A stretch of 64,000 nt of DNA, taken from Actinomadura sp. K4S16 (GTDB lineage: Bacteria; Actinomycetota; Actinomycetes; Streptosporangiales; Streptosporangiaceae). The DNA is taken from the NCBI RefSeq assembly GCF_008327685.1, contig NZ_BDDE01000026.1, forward strand, positions 1 through 64,000, written 5' to 3'. How positions within the stretch are numbered: the stretch's first letter is position 1; each line of letters opens with the position of its first letter. The notes beneath the pieces are model-generated. The model was not told where the DNA came from. It saw only the letters and a list, made by a program, of their open reading frames with translations, and searched no databases. The translations under genes and the position numbers were made by a program. Shown in pieces: positions 47,072 to 56,245 of this stretch.

Positions 47072-49720
47072 TCACCGCGGCTGGGTTCCGCGCTTTCTCA
47101 TCGTCAGCCGGTCGAGCACGCTCCGGCTTGGCCTGGTCCGGCCCGCCGCTGCGGCTCCGCGTCCCCGGACGGCCTTGGCGGCCGCGTCGGCCAGCAGGAC
47201 GGCCGGCACGGCGGTGAGGGCGACCGCCCAGCCGAGCGCGGACGGGAGGCCGCCGCCGAGCAGATGGGCCACCGGCGGAACCCCGAGGAAGACGAACATC
47301 AGCACCAGATCGGTCGCGACCGCCCACAGCAGCAGCGGGTTGCCGTTCCAGCGGAGCCGGCCCGCCCACCGCGATTCGCTGCGGCACGAGAACGCGGTCG
47401 CCATCTGCCCGAGCATGATGGCGGCGAACGCGGTGCCGGACGCCGTGGACAGCAGCGCGGCGGAGGGCGTCTCGCCCCAGCTCCATCCTCCGGCGACGAG
47501 GACGGCGGCGAAGGCGGCCATGGTCGCGGCGGCCTCGACGGGCCCGAGGACGCCGAAGACCCGGCCGAGGAGGCGGCGGTCGATGAGGCGGTCGTCGCGG
47601 GCGCGCCCCTCCAGGGTGTGCCGCCCGGCGGGTTCGGCTCCGAGCGCGAGCGCGGGCAGGATGTCGGTGCCGACGTCCAGGGCGAGGATCTGCAGCACGC
47701 CGAGCGCCAGCGGGAGCTGCCCGCCCGTCACCGCCCACGCCGCGAACGGCACCAGTTCGGCGACATTGTCGGTGAGGTGGTAGGTCAGGAACCGGCGGAT
47801 GTTGGAGAAGGTCGCCCGGCCCAGCTCCACCGCCGCGACGATCGTGGCGAAGTGGTCGTCCAGGAGGACGAGGTCGGCGGCCTCGCGGGCGACGTCGGTG
47901 CCGGACGCGCCCATCGCCACGCCGATGTCGGCCTGCCGCAGCGCCGGGCCGTCGTTGACGCCGTCGCCGGTCATGGCCACCACGTGCCCGCGTCCCTGCA
48001 GGGCCCGGGCGATCCGCAGCTTGTCCTCGGGGGTGACGCGGGCGACGACCACGCCGTCGCCGTCCAGCAGCCGCCCGAGCTCGGCCTCGTCCCGAGGCAG
48101 GTCGGCCCCGGTCACCACCGGGCTCCCCGGCTCGGACAGCCCGACCTCGGCGGCGATGGCGTGGGCGGTCGCCGGATGGTCCCCCGTGATCATGGCGAGC
48201 CGGATGCCCGCCCGGCGGCAGGACGCGATCGCGTCGGCGACGTCGTCACGGGGCGGGTCCTGGAGGCCGACCAGGCCGAGCAGCGCCAGTCCGCGCTCGG
48301 CCTGGTCGGGGTCGGCGGGCAGGTCGTCCGGCAGGTCGCCGGGCAGGCGGACGGCGACGGCGAGGACGCGCAGGCCTCGTCCGGTCATGGCGGCGAGGGC
48401 CTCTTCGGCTCCCGGCACCGGCGCGCAGCGCGGCAGCACCGAGTCGGGAGCGCCTTTCAGGTGCAGTCCGCTGGCGGTGAGCGAGGAGGAGCGCCGCCGC
48501 TTCGCGTCGAAGGGGTAGCGGCGCCGCTCGGGCTCGTCGGACAGATCCGCCCCGGCCCGGAGCCCGAGCGCGTGCAGGGCCGCCTCCATCGGGTCCCCGA
48601 CCGCTCGCCAGCGGCCGTCCTGGCGCCGCGTCCGCCCGGTGGAGCAGCGGTAGGCGGTGACGGCGAGCCTCCGGACGGCCTCCACCGCGTCCGGCCCGCC
48701 GATGAGCCGGCCGTCCGGGGAGTATCCGCTTCCCTCGATCCGCACTTCTCCGGACGGCGTCCAGACCTGGACGGCAGTCATCTCGTTGTACGTCAGCGTG
48801 CCGGTCTTGTCGGTGCAGATGAACGTGGTGGAGCCGAGCGTCTCCACCGCCTCCAGCCGCCGCACCAGGGCCTTGCTCCCGGCCATCCGCTGCGCGGCGC
48901 GGGCCAGCGACAGCGTGACGGTCGGCAGCAGTCCTTCCGGTACCAGCGCGACGGTGACGCCCACGGCCAGCAGGAAGCCCTTGCCGGGCGGCAGTCCGAG
49001 CAGCACGGCGGCCCCGAAGAACGCCGCGCCGACGCCGACCGCGGTCAGCGCGACGACCCGCACCACCCGGTGCAGCTGCCTCGTCAGCGGGCTGGGGCGC
49101 CGCCCGGCGGTGCGGGACAGCGCGGCGATGCCCGCCAGCCGGGTCCGCGCCCCCGTGGCCGTGACCCTCGCCTCCGCCTCCCCCTCGGTCACGAACGTGC
49201 CCGCATGCGCGCGGCCGCCCGCCTCCGGCCGGGCCGGGACGCTCTCGCCGGTGAGCGTCGACTCGTCGACCGCCAGGGCGTGCGTCTCCAGGAGTTCGAG
49301 GTCGGCCGAGACCCGGTCGCCGGCCTCCAGCAGGACGATGTCCCCGGCCACGAGGTCCTTGGTGTCGATCACCGTGCGGTGCCCGTCCCGGCGGACCGTC
49401 ACCCGGGCCGGCAGCAGCTCCCGCAGCCGCCTGCCGGCCCGCTCGGCCCGGTACTCCTGGGCGAACGCGAAGACCCCGTTGAGGACGACCACCACGACGA
49501 TGGCCGCCGCGAGCTCCGGCAGGCCGCCGACATAGGCGAGGACCGCGGCCGCCCACAGCAGCAGCGCGAAGAAGTGCACCATCTGCCTCGCCAGCGACAC
49601 CAGCGGAGAGGGCGGCCGCTCCGCCGGGAGCAGGTTCGGCCCGTCCCGCCGCAGCCGTACGGCGGCCTCGTCTGATGTCAGTCCCCGTCGGACGGGGTGG
49701 AGGGGCTTCTGCGTGATCAT
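47072..49720 (-). CDS. P2-type cation-transporting ATPase
   Basis: An 882-residue P-type ATPase. Visible motifs: TGES in the actuator domain, M4 VALVPEGLLPTVTLSLA, phosphorylation site Asp304 in DKTGTLT, KGAPD in the nucleotide domain, GDGVNDGPAL hinge, M5 LTDNVAELVPFA and M6 LALDVGTDILPALALGAE. The M4 and M6 segments resemble Na/K- and Ca-ATPases more than heavy-metal pumps, so Na, K, Ca or Mg is the likely ion. ATG 49720 is the first in-frame start. Full length and intact. Confidence 0.92.
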   Translation of the reverse strand: MITQKPLHPVRRGLTSDEAAVRLRRDGPNLLPAERPPSPLVSLARQMVHFFALLLWAAAVLAYVGGLPELAAAIVVVVVLNGVFAFAQEYRAERAGRRLRELLPARVTVRRDGHRTVIDTKDLVAGDIVLLEAGDRVSADLELLETHALAVDESTLTGESVPARPEAGGRAHAGTFVTEGEAEARVTATGARTRLAGIAALSRTAGRRPSPLTRQLHRVVRVVALTAVGVGAAFFGAAVLLGLPPGKGFLLAVGVTVALVPEGLLPTVTLSLARAAQRMAGSKALVRRLEAVETLGSTTFICTDKTGTLTYNEMTAVQVWTPSGEVRIEGSGYSPDGRLIGGPDAVEAVRRLAVTAYRCSTGRTRRQDGRWRAVGDPMEAALHALGLRAGADLSDEPERRRYPFDAKRRRSSSLTASGLHLKGAPDSVLPRCAPVPGAEEALAAMTGRGLRVLAVAVRLPGDLPDDLPADPDQAERGLALLGLVGLQDPPRDDVADAIASCRRAGIRLAMITGDHPATAHAIAAEVGLSEPGSPVVTGADLPRDEAELGRLLDGDGVVVARVTPEDKLRIARALQGRGHVVAMTGDGVNDGPALRQADIGVAMGASGTDVAREAADLVLLDDHFATIVAAVELGRATFSNIRRFLTYHLTDNVAELVPFAAWAVTGGQLPLALGVLQILALDVGTDILPALALGAEPAGRHTLEGRARDDRLIDRRLLGRVFGVLGPVEAAATMAAFAAVLVAGGWSWGETPSAALLSTASGTAFAAIMLGQMATAFSCRSESRWAGRLRWNGNPLLLWAVATDLVLMFVFLGVPPVAHLLGGGLPSALGWAVALTAVPAVLLADAAAKAVRGRGAAAAGRTRPSRSVLDRLTMRKRGTQPR

Positions 49721-49968
49721 TGGACCGGTGACTCCATTGCGGACGTGCGACGCACCCGCACGCCTTCAATGCGGTGGTGTCGATGACACCCCCTCACCCT
49801 CCCCGGTCCATGGAGGCGAGGCATGACACGAACGCATGAGATGGCCGGCCGGCGAGCCTCGCTCACCCTGCGGAACCATTCCGGCACATGAAATCGCGGG
49901 TATACCGAAAGGCGGAGCCGTTCCCGAAGGAATGGTCCGCTTCCGGAGACGACCGCTAGGCTTCGGGG

Positions 49969-50223
49969 GTGAACCACAGTGAGCTCGAAGCGGACGTTCT
50001 CCGCCTGATCATCGGAGCCGCCGACGACGACGCTCGCGCCTTCGGCGAGGAGACGGTCACCGAGCTCTACGAACTCGCCATGCGCGCCATCGAGGAGGTC
50101 GACCACCAGGTCTCCGCCGATCTCGACGACTTCCTCGCCACACCGGAGATGGCCGCCGAGCATGAGCGCATCCGCCGCCTCCTTGCCCCCGACGCGGGGC
50201 AGGCAGCCGAATATGTCCGCTAA
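49969..50223 (+). CDS. Small acidic protein of unknown function
   Basis: An 84-residue, strongly acidic, helical protein (SELEADVLRLIIGAADDDAR, ELYELAMRAIEEVDHQVSADL). GTG 49969 lacks a strong ribosome binding site. No family recognised. It overlaps by four bases the end of the convergent VOC gene. The 248-bp gap upstream (49721-49968) shows no clear promoter. Confidence 0.65.
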   Translation: MNHSELEADVLRLIIGAADDDARAFGEETVTELYELAMRAIEEVDHQVSADLDDFLATPEMAAEHERIRRLLAPDAGQAAEYVR

Positions 50224-50672
50224 TCGGGCGCCGAACGGTCGGCAAAGACACCGCGGAGCATGCCCGTAGCCTGCCCGACCTCGATGAGATATCCGTCCGG
50301 GTCGCGCATGTAGCAGCGGATCTCCGCCTTGCGGTCCAGGGGCTCGGTCAGGAACTCCGCACCCTGGGCGGTGGCCTCGGCGTAGAACGCTTCGATGTCC
50401 GCCACCCGGACGTTGAGGAAGGCCGACACCGGATCGCCGGGCTCGGGCGGCCTGAGGACCACGTCGGGCTTGTCCGGGGTGGGGCCGCCGCCGGGGTTCA
50501 TGATGATCCAGGTGTTGGCCACCTGCACGATCGCCGGGTTCTCACGGAGCACCACCTTGCCGCCGAGGACGTTCGCGTAGAACTCCCTGGAGACGGCCAC
50601 GTCCCGGACGGTCAGGAAGTGCGTGACCACGAGCCCCTGGCTCGGCGCCGGAAGGTCGCCTTGGTCCGACAT
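50220..50672 (-). CDS. VOC/glyoxalase-fold protein
   Basis: A 150-residue protein with the paired beta-alpha-beta-beta-beta modules of the VOC superfamily (HFLTVRDVAVSREFYANVLGG at 18-38; CYMRDPDGYLIEVGQ near 120). Likely metal ligands are the early His and late Glu. The family covers glyoxalases, dioxygenases and antibiotic-resistance proteins; no specific reaction can be assigned. ATG 50672 follows GGAGGAA. Confidence 0.88.
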   Translation of the reverse strand: MSDQGDLPAPSQGLVVTHFLTVRDVAVSREFYANVLGGKVVLRENPAIVQVANTWIIMNPGGGPTPDKPDVVLRPPEPGDPVSAFLNVRVADIEAFYAEATAQGAEFLTEPLDRKAEIRCYMRDPDGYLIEVGQATGMLRGVFADRSAPD

Positions 50673-50872
50673 TCGGATTCCTCCATGCCGCAGGTACTGC
50701 CTCTGCCCCCGAGCCGGCGGTGCGCGTTTCCTCCGGCGCGGACGGGCCCGGCCGTGGCCACCGCCCGAACGACAAAGGAATCGTCCATTGTCGCCACAGC
50801 AGTACGCCACGTCCGGCGCTATCGAGTCGTCACCGAAACCGTCAAATCCTGGCTAAGCCGCCCCCGCCCTCA

Positions 50873-51661
50873 TCACATTCCGTGGTCCCGCCGGTACTTG
50901 CGGAGCCCGGGCTGTGCGAGCCGTTCGAGCAGCGGCCGGATGCGAGGGAGGACGCCGGGGGTCAGGCCGGCGGTCTTGAGGAGCCACCCGTCGTGCCGGG
51001 GCAGGTTGGTCTCCAGGCGGGGCCGGTCCAGGTTGGCGACGACCGCCCGGGCGACGGCGTCGGGGCTGAGCGGTTCGCTGAGGAAGTTGAGAGCGGAGCC
51101 TCCGTTGGCGGCCTCGTGGCGGAGCATCGGGGTGTCCACGGCGCCGGGGTGGACCATGCCGACGCGCACGCCCGTCTCACGTTCGAGCATCGCGAGCGCG
51201 AGCATGAACGCCCGCAGCCCCGCCTTCGACGCGCAGTAGCCGGCGCTCTCCGCGAGCGGCATCATCGCGCCCAGCGACACGACGGAGACGATCCGGCCGG
51301 GGACCCGGCGCAGGGCCGGGTAGAGCGCGCGGCTGAGCTGCATGGGCGCCTGGAGGTTGATCAGCTGCTCGCGGCGGCTGTCCTCGACGGTCACCTCCTC
51401 GAACGGCCGGGTGACGACGATCCCCGCGTTGTTGACGAGCAGGTCGCACCGGCCGCCGGAGGCCTCGACGGCCGCCACGACGTCCTGGTGGAAGCCGGGT
51501 TCGGTCAGATCGAGGCGCAGCCGTGTCACGGGACGGGGAAGCCGGTCGAGCCCGGCGGCGTCCAGGTCGACGGCGATGACGTGGAAGCCGCGCTCCTGGA
51601 GGCGGAGGGTGATCGCGGTTCCGATGGCTCCGGCCGCGCCGGTGACGACGGCGACCCTCAT
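50873..51661 (-). CDS. Short-chain dehydrogenase/reductase
   Basis: A 262-residue classical SDR. Cofactor motif TGAAGAIG (7-14), NNAG (near 87), catalytic Ser (VVSLGAM) and YCASK (Tyr-x3-Lys, near 155). ATG 51661 overlaps the flavoprotein stop (ATGA), so both act in one pathway, probably interconverting an alcohol and the ketone used by the monooxygenase. The C-terminal tail (WLLKTAGLTPG) may anchor or oligomerise. Confidence 0.9.
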   Translation of the reverse strand: MRVAVVTGAAGAIGTAITLRLQERGFHVIAVDLDAAGLDRLPRPVTRLRLDLTEPGFHQDVVAAVEASGGRCDLLVNNAGIVVTRPFEEVTVEDSRREQLINLQAPMQLSRALYPALRRVPGRIVSVVSLGAMMPLAESAGYCASKAGLRAFMLALAMLERETGVRVGMVHPGAVDTPMLRHEAANGGSALNFLSEPLSPDAVARAVVANLDRPRLETNLPRHDGWLLKTAGLTPGVLPRIRPLLERLAQPGLRKYRRDHGM

Positions 51662-53001
51662 GCCGACCTCCGCTGCCGGTCGAACATGCCGGGGGTCAGG
51701 CCGGTCCAGCCCATGTGTCCGCCTATCGTGCCGAGGTATCCGCGGTAGGCGTGGGCGTCGACGTAGGACCGGTGACGCGCCGAGTCGAGGAAGCGGATTC
51801 CGCCGTCGAGCCTGGGACGGTCCTTCGCGATCATGCGGTCGAACCGCGCCGCGCGGGCCGGCGCGTGCTCCTGGTCGTGGAGGTACTGGGCCAGGATGTT
51901 GCTGATGTGGTCGAAGACGGTGTACGCGCTGGAGTTGATCTCCAGGTAGCCGAGGCCGAACAGGTTGCGGTGCTCGCGGCTGAACGCGGTCAGGTACAGC
52001 TCGGGTCGGCCGTCGTTCCAGGTGAAGTACTTCTCGGCGTACGGGATGTCCCAGTCGTAGCCGGTGGCGTAGAGCACCAGGTCGATCCGCTCGCCGGTGC
52101 CGTCGGTGAAGCGGACCCGGTCGCCGTCCAGGCTCGCGATGTCCGGCCGGACCGCGACGTCGCCGTGCTGGAGGTGGTGGATCAGCTGACTGTTGAGCAG
52201 CGGGTGCGACTCGAACAGCTTGTGGTCGGGCTTGGGCAGCCCGTACCTGGTGAGATCGCCTTGGAGGAGCCGGAGCGTCGCGGCGAACAGCGGGCGCTCC
52301 AAGCGCAGCGGCAACCGCGGCCCTTTGGCGGCGAACTCGTCGCTGGGGACGCCGAAGATGTGCTTGGGGATCAGATGGTAGCCGCGCCGGACGCTGACGA
52401 AGGCGGCCTCCGCGCTGGCGGCGGCGTCGCAGGCGATGTCGGCGCCAGAGTTGCCCAGGCCCACCACCAGCACGCGCTTGCCGCGGAACTCCTCCGGGCT
52501 GCGGTAGGAGGACGAGTGCCGGATCTCCCCGGTGAACGTGCCGGGGTGCCGCGGCATGCGCGGCGTCCAGGTCACGCCGGTCGCGCACACGACCGCCCGG
52601 TAGCGGTGGCGCGAGCCGTCCTCCGCGGTCACGGCCCATGCGTCGCCGGACCGTTCCACCGCGCTGACGGCGGTGCCGAAGCGGATCGCCTCGCGCAGGC
52701 CGTAGGCGTCGGCGAAGTCCCGGGTGTACTGCAGGATCAGCCGGTGGCCGGGGTAGTCGGGAAAGTCCTCGGGCATCGGGAAGTCGAAGAACCCGGAGGT
52801 CTTCCGCGAGGAGATGAAGTGCGCCGATTCGTACATCGGCGTGCCCGGGTTGTCGAGACTCCAGATGCCGCCGACATCGTTATGCCGCTCGTACTGGTCG
52901 TAGGCGATGCCGAGCCGCTGGAGGGCACGGGCGGCCGACAGGCCCGCCGGCCCGGCGCCGACGACGCACACCCTCTCGGGTTCCGATCCGTTCCCCGCCA
53001 T
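51658..53001 (-). CDS. Flavin monooxygenase (FMO/Baeyer-Villiger-like)
   Basis: A 447-residue class B flavoprotein monooxygenase. FAD motif GAGPAG near residue 16, NADPH motif GLGNSG near 193, and the fingerprint FxGxxxHS in GTFTGEIRHSSSYR near 165. ATG 53001 follows GAGGAG at a good distance. Coupled to an SDR downstream and divergent from an AraC regulator, giving a small inducible oxidation unit for a ketone, amine or sulfide. Confidence 0.9.
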   Translation of the reverse strand: MAGNGSEPERVCVVGAGPAGLSAARALQRLGIAYDQYERHNDVGGIWSLDNPGTPMYESAHFISSRKTSGFFDFPMPEDFPDYPGHRLILQYTRDFADAYGLREAIRFGTAVSAVERSGDAWAVTAEDGSRHRYRAVVCATGVTWTPRMPRHPGTFTGEIRHSSSYRSPEEFRGKRVLVVGLGNSGADIACDAAASAEAAFVSVRRGYHLIPKHIFGVPSDEFAAKGPRLPLRLERPLFAATLRLLQGDLTRYGLPKPDHKLFESHPLLNSQLIHHLQHGDVAVRPDIASLDGDRVRFTDGTGERIDLVLYATGYDWDIPYAEKYFTWNDGRPELYLTAFSREHRNLFGLGYLEINSSAYTVFDHISNILAQYLHDQEHAPARAARFDRMIAKDRPRLDGGIRFLDSARHRSYVDAHAYRGYLGTIGGHMGWTGLTPGMFDRQRRSA

Positions 53002-53111
53002 GAACACTCCTCTGGACGTGTGACTACGCTCGATCCAACGTCCAGGCTCGGGAGCCCGGGAGGGCGAATCCGGGCTAGCGTGGGGGGCAGACCGGACACC
53101 TAGGGGGACGT

Positions 53112-54197
53112 GTGAGCGGCGACGCACGGCTCAACGAGGCGGTCATCCCCCCGAGCGTCCTCGTCGGGCTGGTCGAGATCGGGCAGCGCGAGGGCCTTCC
53201 GATCGTCTCCTGGTTCGCCGGCACCGGGCTGGAGCCGGCAGTACTGCTCACCTCGGGCACCCTGAAGGTCTCCTTCCGGCAGGCGAGCACCGTCCTGCGG
53301 CGCGCCATGCGGGCGATGCCCGGCAAGCCGCTCGGCATGCGGGTCGGCGGCCGGGACGTCCTGCTGTCGTTCGGCATGCTCGGCGTCGCCCTGCGCTCCT
53401 GCTCCACCGCGAAGGAAGCCCTCTCCCTGGCCCTCGAACTGCACCAGGCCGCGGGAAGCCTGCTCGACGTGGAGGCCGAGGCCTTCGGCGACACGGCCGC
53501 GCTCCGGTTCCATGAGCGGCGCCCCGACCCCGAACTGATCGCCTTCCTCTGCGAGGAGGCGATGTGCAGCACTCTCGTCCTCCTCCGCTCCATGCTGGGC
53601 GCGGACTGGTCGCCCACCCGCATCGAGCTGGCCTACCCCGCCCCGCCCTACGCCGAGGAGTACCGGCGCTTCTTCCGCTGCCCCATCCTGTTCGACGCCG
53701 CCGCCAACCGCATGGTCTACCCGGGCGCCCTGCTCGGGCTCGCCTTCCCCACCCACAGCGAACCGACCCGTGCCGCCGCCATCGCCGCCTGCCGCGGCCT
53801 CCTCGACCTCGGCACCGCCCGCTCCGACATCACCGTCACCGTCGAGACCCTGCTCGACCAGGACCTCCGCCGCCCGCTCACCATGGCCGAGGCGGCCCGG
53901 CACCTCCACATCACCGAACGCACCCTGCGCCGCCAGCTCGCCGCCTCAGGCGAGCACTACAGCACCATCCGCGACCGCGTACGCGAACGCCGCGCCACCT
54001 TCCTCCTCCTCGAGACCGCCCTCCCCGTCGACGCCATCGCCCACGAGGTCGGCTTCAGCGACGCCCGCGAGTTCCGCCGCGCCTGCATCCGCTGGACCGG
54101 CCACCCACCCAGCACCACCCGCAAAACGTCCCCGGGGCAGCCAAGGCCGGCGCCCCCTGAGCGGTCGAGCACCCAGGCCGGTAACGGGAGGCGGTGA
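53112..54197 (+). CDS. AraC-family regulator (OruR/arabinose-binding-like N-domain)
   Basis: A 361-residue regulator. The long N-terminal domain (PSVLVGLVEIGQREGL, GMRVGGRDVLLSFGMLG) belongs to the type seen in OruR/ArgR-like AraC proteins; the C-terminal HTH_18 domain covers about residues 245-335 (MAEAARHLHITERTLRRQL, HEVGFSDAREFRRA). GTG 53112 starts 110 bp from the divergent monooxygenase gene, which it probably activates. The last 30 residues are Pro/Thr/Ser-rich and non-conserved. Confidence 0.9.
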   Translation: MSGDARLNEAVIPPSVLVGLVEIGQREGLPIVSWFAGTGLEPAVLLTSGTLKVSFRQASTVLRRAMRAMPGKPLGMRVGGRDVLLSFGMLGVALRSCSTAKEALSLALELHQAAGSLLDVEAEAFGDTAALRFHERRPDPELIAFLCEEAMCSTLVLLRSMLGADWSPTRIELAYPAPPYAEEYRRFFRCPILFDAAANRMVYPGALLGLAFPTHSEPTRAAAIAACRGLLDLGTARSDITVTVETLLDQDLRRPLTMAEAARHLHITERTLRRQLAASGEHYSTIRDRVRERRATFLLLETALPVDAIAHEVGFSDAREFRRACIRWTGHPPSTTRKTSPGQPRPAPPERSSTQAGNGRR

Positions 54198-54282
54198 CGA
54201 TGCGCCTGCCGCTTGCGTGCTGCACCCTTCAGACGATTGCGTTTGATCGCATCAGCCGCACTCGAGAAGGAGGTCTGGGAAC

Positions 54283-54969
54283 ATGGGTGCCGACGGCGGC
54301 GAGGTCTGGGATCCGTTCGGCACGCTTCGCAGGGTCCTTTGGATCGGTGGCGGGCAGTGGGCCGGCAAGTCCACCGTGGCCCGGCTGCTGGCCGACCGGT
54401 ACGGGCTCACCGCCTACAACTACGACTACCACGACGCGCGCGGCCACAACGACCGCCGGATCGCCCGCCGGATCAGGCTCGGCCACCCGCCCGACGCCCC
54501 GGACCCCGACGCCGTCTGGGTGAACACCACCCCGCAGGAGATGGCCGCCGACACCCTCGCCGGCTTCCCGGCCCGCTTCGAGTGGGCCCTGGACGACCTG
54601 CGCGCCCTGATCCCCGGACGGCCCGTCATCGCCGAAGGCTGGGGACTGCGCCCCGAACTGGTCGCACCCCTCATCGACTCGCCCCGGCGGATGGTCGTCA
54701 TGGTTCCCACCGAAGCGTTCCGCGACCGGCAACTGCGCGAACTCCCCCGAGCCGCCGCCTTCGGCGGCCGTGTCAGCGACCCCGCCCGGGCCCAACGCAA
54801 CCGGCTCGAACGGGACCGCCTCGTCGCCGACGACGCCGTCCGCTCCGCCCGGCGCCACGGCATCCGCGTCATCGAGGTCGACGGAACCCGCGACGCCGGC
54901 GCCGTCGCCGACATCGTCGCCGACCACTTCCGCCCCTACCTCCCGCCCCGGGAGGATCGCCGACCCTGA
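54283..54969 (+). CDS. P-loop NTPase/kinase-like protein
   Basis: A 228-residue soluble protein with Walker A GGGQWAGKST (22-31) following a beta strand, an adenylate-kinase-like ending DHFRPYLPPRED, and VIAEGWGLRPELVAPL as a probable second strand. Such proteins phosphorylate small molecules or handle antibiotics; no specific family assigned. GAAGGAGG precedes ATG 54283. Confidence 0.82.
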   Translation: MGADGGEVWDPFGTLRRVLWIGGGQWAGKSTVARLLADRYGLTAYNYDYHDARGHNDRRIARRIRLGHPPDAPDPDAVWVNTTPQEMAADTLAGFPARFEWALDDLRALIPGRPVIAEGWGLRPELVAPLIDSPRRMVVMVPTEAFRDRQLRELPRAAAFGGRVSDPARAQRNRLERDRLVADDAVRSARRHGIRVIEVDGTRDAGAVADIVADHFRPYLPPREDRRP

Positions 54970-54995
54970 CCGGCCCAGCCCAGGCCAGCGGCCCT

Positions 54996-56207
54996 TCAGC
55001 GCCGAACACGGTCAGCTGGTTCCTCCCTCCGGGAGTTGACCGGAGCCGAGGGGATGATGAGGGCGGCCAGTGCCGCCGAGGCCGCCACGCCCGACGCGAG
55101 TGCCAGGGCGCCCGGGAGGGACCGGGCCGCGAGCGGTCCGGCGACCGCCGCCCCCACGGCGAATCCGGTGATCTTGAGGCTGGCGCCGGTGGTGAAGATC
55201 TGGCCGCGCAGCTTCTCCGGGGCCTCCCGGTGCCGGATCGCGAACAGCGCGGCCAGCTGGGGGCCCTCACCGATACCGGCGACGACGACGGCCGCGATCA
55301 GCGCGGCCGGCCGTCCCGGGGCCGCCAGGGCGAACGCGGCGGCCTGGACCAGGGCCGCGACCCAGATGATCGTGTCGGGGTCGACGGCGCGCGGGAACCG
55401 GGCCAGCAGGGCGTTGGCCGCCAGGGCGGAGACCGCCGAGCAGGACAGCAGGACCATGCCGCGCCCCGCGCCGCCCAGGACGCGCTCCCCCAGCAGCGGG
55501 ACGCAGGCGGTCAGCATGCCCTGAGCGGCGCAGCAGACCACCGAGGCGAGGGTCGCTCGCGCCAGGAGCCGTCTGCCGATGATGACCCGTGCGCCGGCGG
55601 CGAGATCGCCGATCAGTGAGGTCGCCTGAGCCGTCCGGGCCCGGACGGGCGGGGAGGGCAGCCGCCACGCGGCGGGCAGCGCCGAGACGATGAGTGCGGC
55701 AGCGGCCACCACGGCCATCGGCGCCCCCAGCGCCTCCGCCGCACCGCCCGCGAGAGCGGGACCTGCCAGGCTCGCCGCGCTGAAGGTCATGGCGTCGAGG
55801 GCGCTCGCCCGCGGCAGACGGTCGCCGGGCGCCACCCGGGGAAGCTGGGCCGTCCATCCGCCGGACAGGGCCGGTCCCAGCAGCCCCGCCGCCACGGCGA
55901 TCACTATGGTCACGGCGAACGGCACGCGGCCGAGCCCCAGCAGGATCACACCCAGCCCCGCCGCGTACAGCAGGACGGCTCCGCCCAGCAGGCGGCCCGG
56001 CCGGCTCACCCTGTCCAGGAGCACCCCGAGCACCGGCCCCCCGACCGCCGCGGAGACCGTGATGCCCGCGAGCAGCGACGAGGCGTCGGTGGTCGATCCG
56101 GCCAGGGCGAAGCCCGCCAGCATCAGCGCCGGGCCGGACATCTCGTCCCCGAGACGGGCCGCCACCGCTCCGGCGAGGTACGAGCACAACGAGTAACGCC
56201 TCTTCAT
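54996..56207 (-). CDS. MFS transporter
   Basis: A 403-residue membrane protein with about 12 hydrophobic segments in two halves (GPVLGVLLDRVSRPGRLLGG as the loop 2-3 motif; EKLRGQIFTTGASLK near the second-half start). Resembles drug or metabolite exporters. ATG 56207 lies 38 bp from the divergent CGNR regulator, with a GTTAC-type dyad between, so it is probably regulated by that protein. Confidence 0.88.
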   Translation of the reverse strand: MKRRYSLCSYLAGAVAARLGDEMSGPALMLAGFALAGSTTDASSLLAGITVSAAVGGPVLGVLLDRVSRPGRLLGGAVLLYAAGLGVILLGLGRVPFAVTIVIAVAAGLLGPALSGGWTAQLPRVAPGDRLPRASALDAMTFSAASLAGPALAGGAAEALGAPMAVVAAAALIVSALPAAWRLPSPPVRARTAQATSLIGDLAAGARVIIGRRLLARATLASVVCCAAQGMLTACVPLLGERVLGGAGRGMVLLSCSAVSALAANALLARFPRAVDPDTIIWVAALVQAAAFALAAPGRPAALIAAVVVAGIGEGPQLAALFAIRHREAPEKLRGQIFTTGASLKITGFAVGAAVAGPLAARSLPGALALASGVAASAALAALIIPSAPVNSRREEPADRVRR

Positions 56208-56216
56208 CGACAGGAC

Positions 56217-56230
56217 GTTACGGAAGTAAC
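56217..56230. promoter_or_regulatory. Inverted repeat operator between MFS and CGNR genes
   Basis: GTTAC-GGAA-GTAAC is an exact dyad in the 38-bp AT-rich gap. Further half-sites occur as GTAAC at 56193-56197 inside the MFS start region and GTTAC at 56250-56254 inside the regulator start region, giving four half-sites in about 60 bp. Likely binding site for the CGNR protein. Confidence 0.65.
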
Positions 56231-56245
56231 TTAAAACATAGCAAT

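Noticed and set aside
49717..50163. A minus-strand frame of about 148 codons opposite the small protein at 49969
   Set aside because: Its composition mirrors the acidic plus-strand ORF and it lacks a ribosome binding site.
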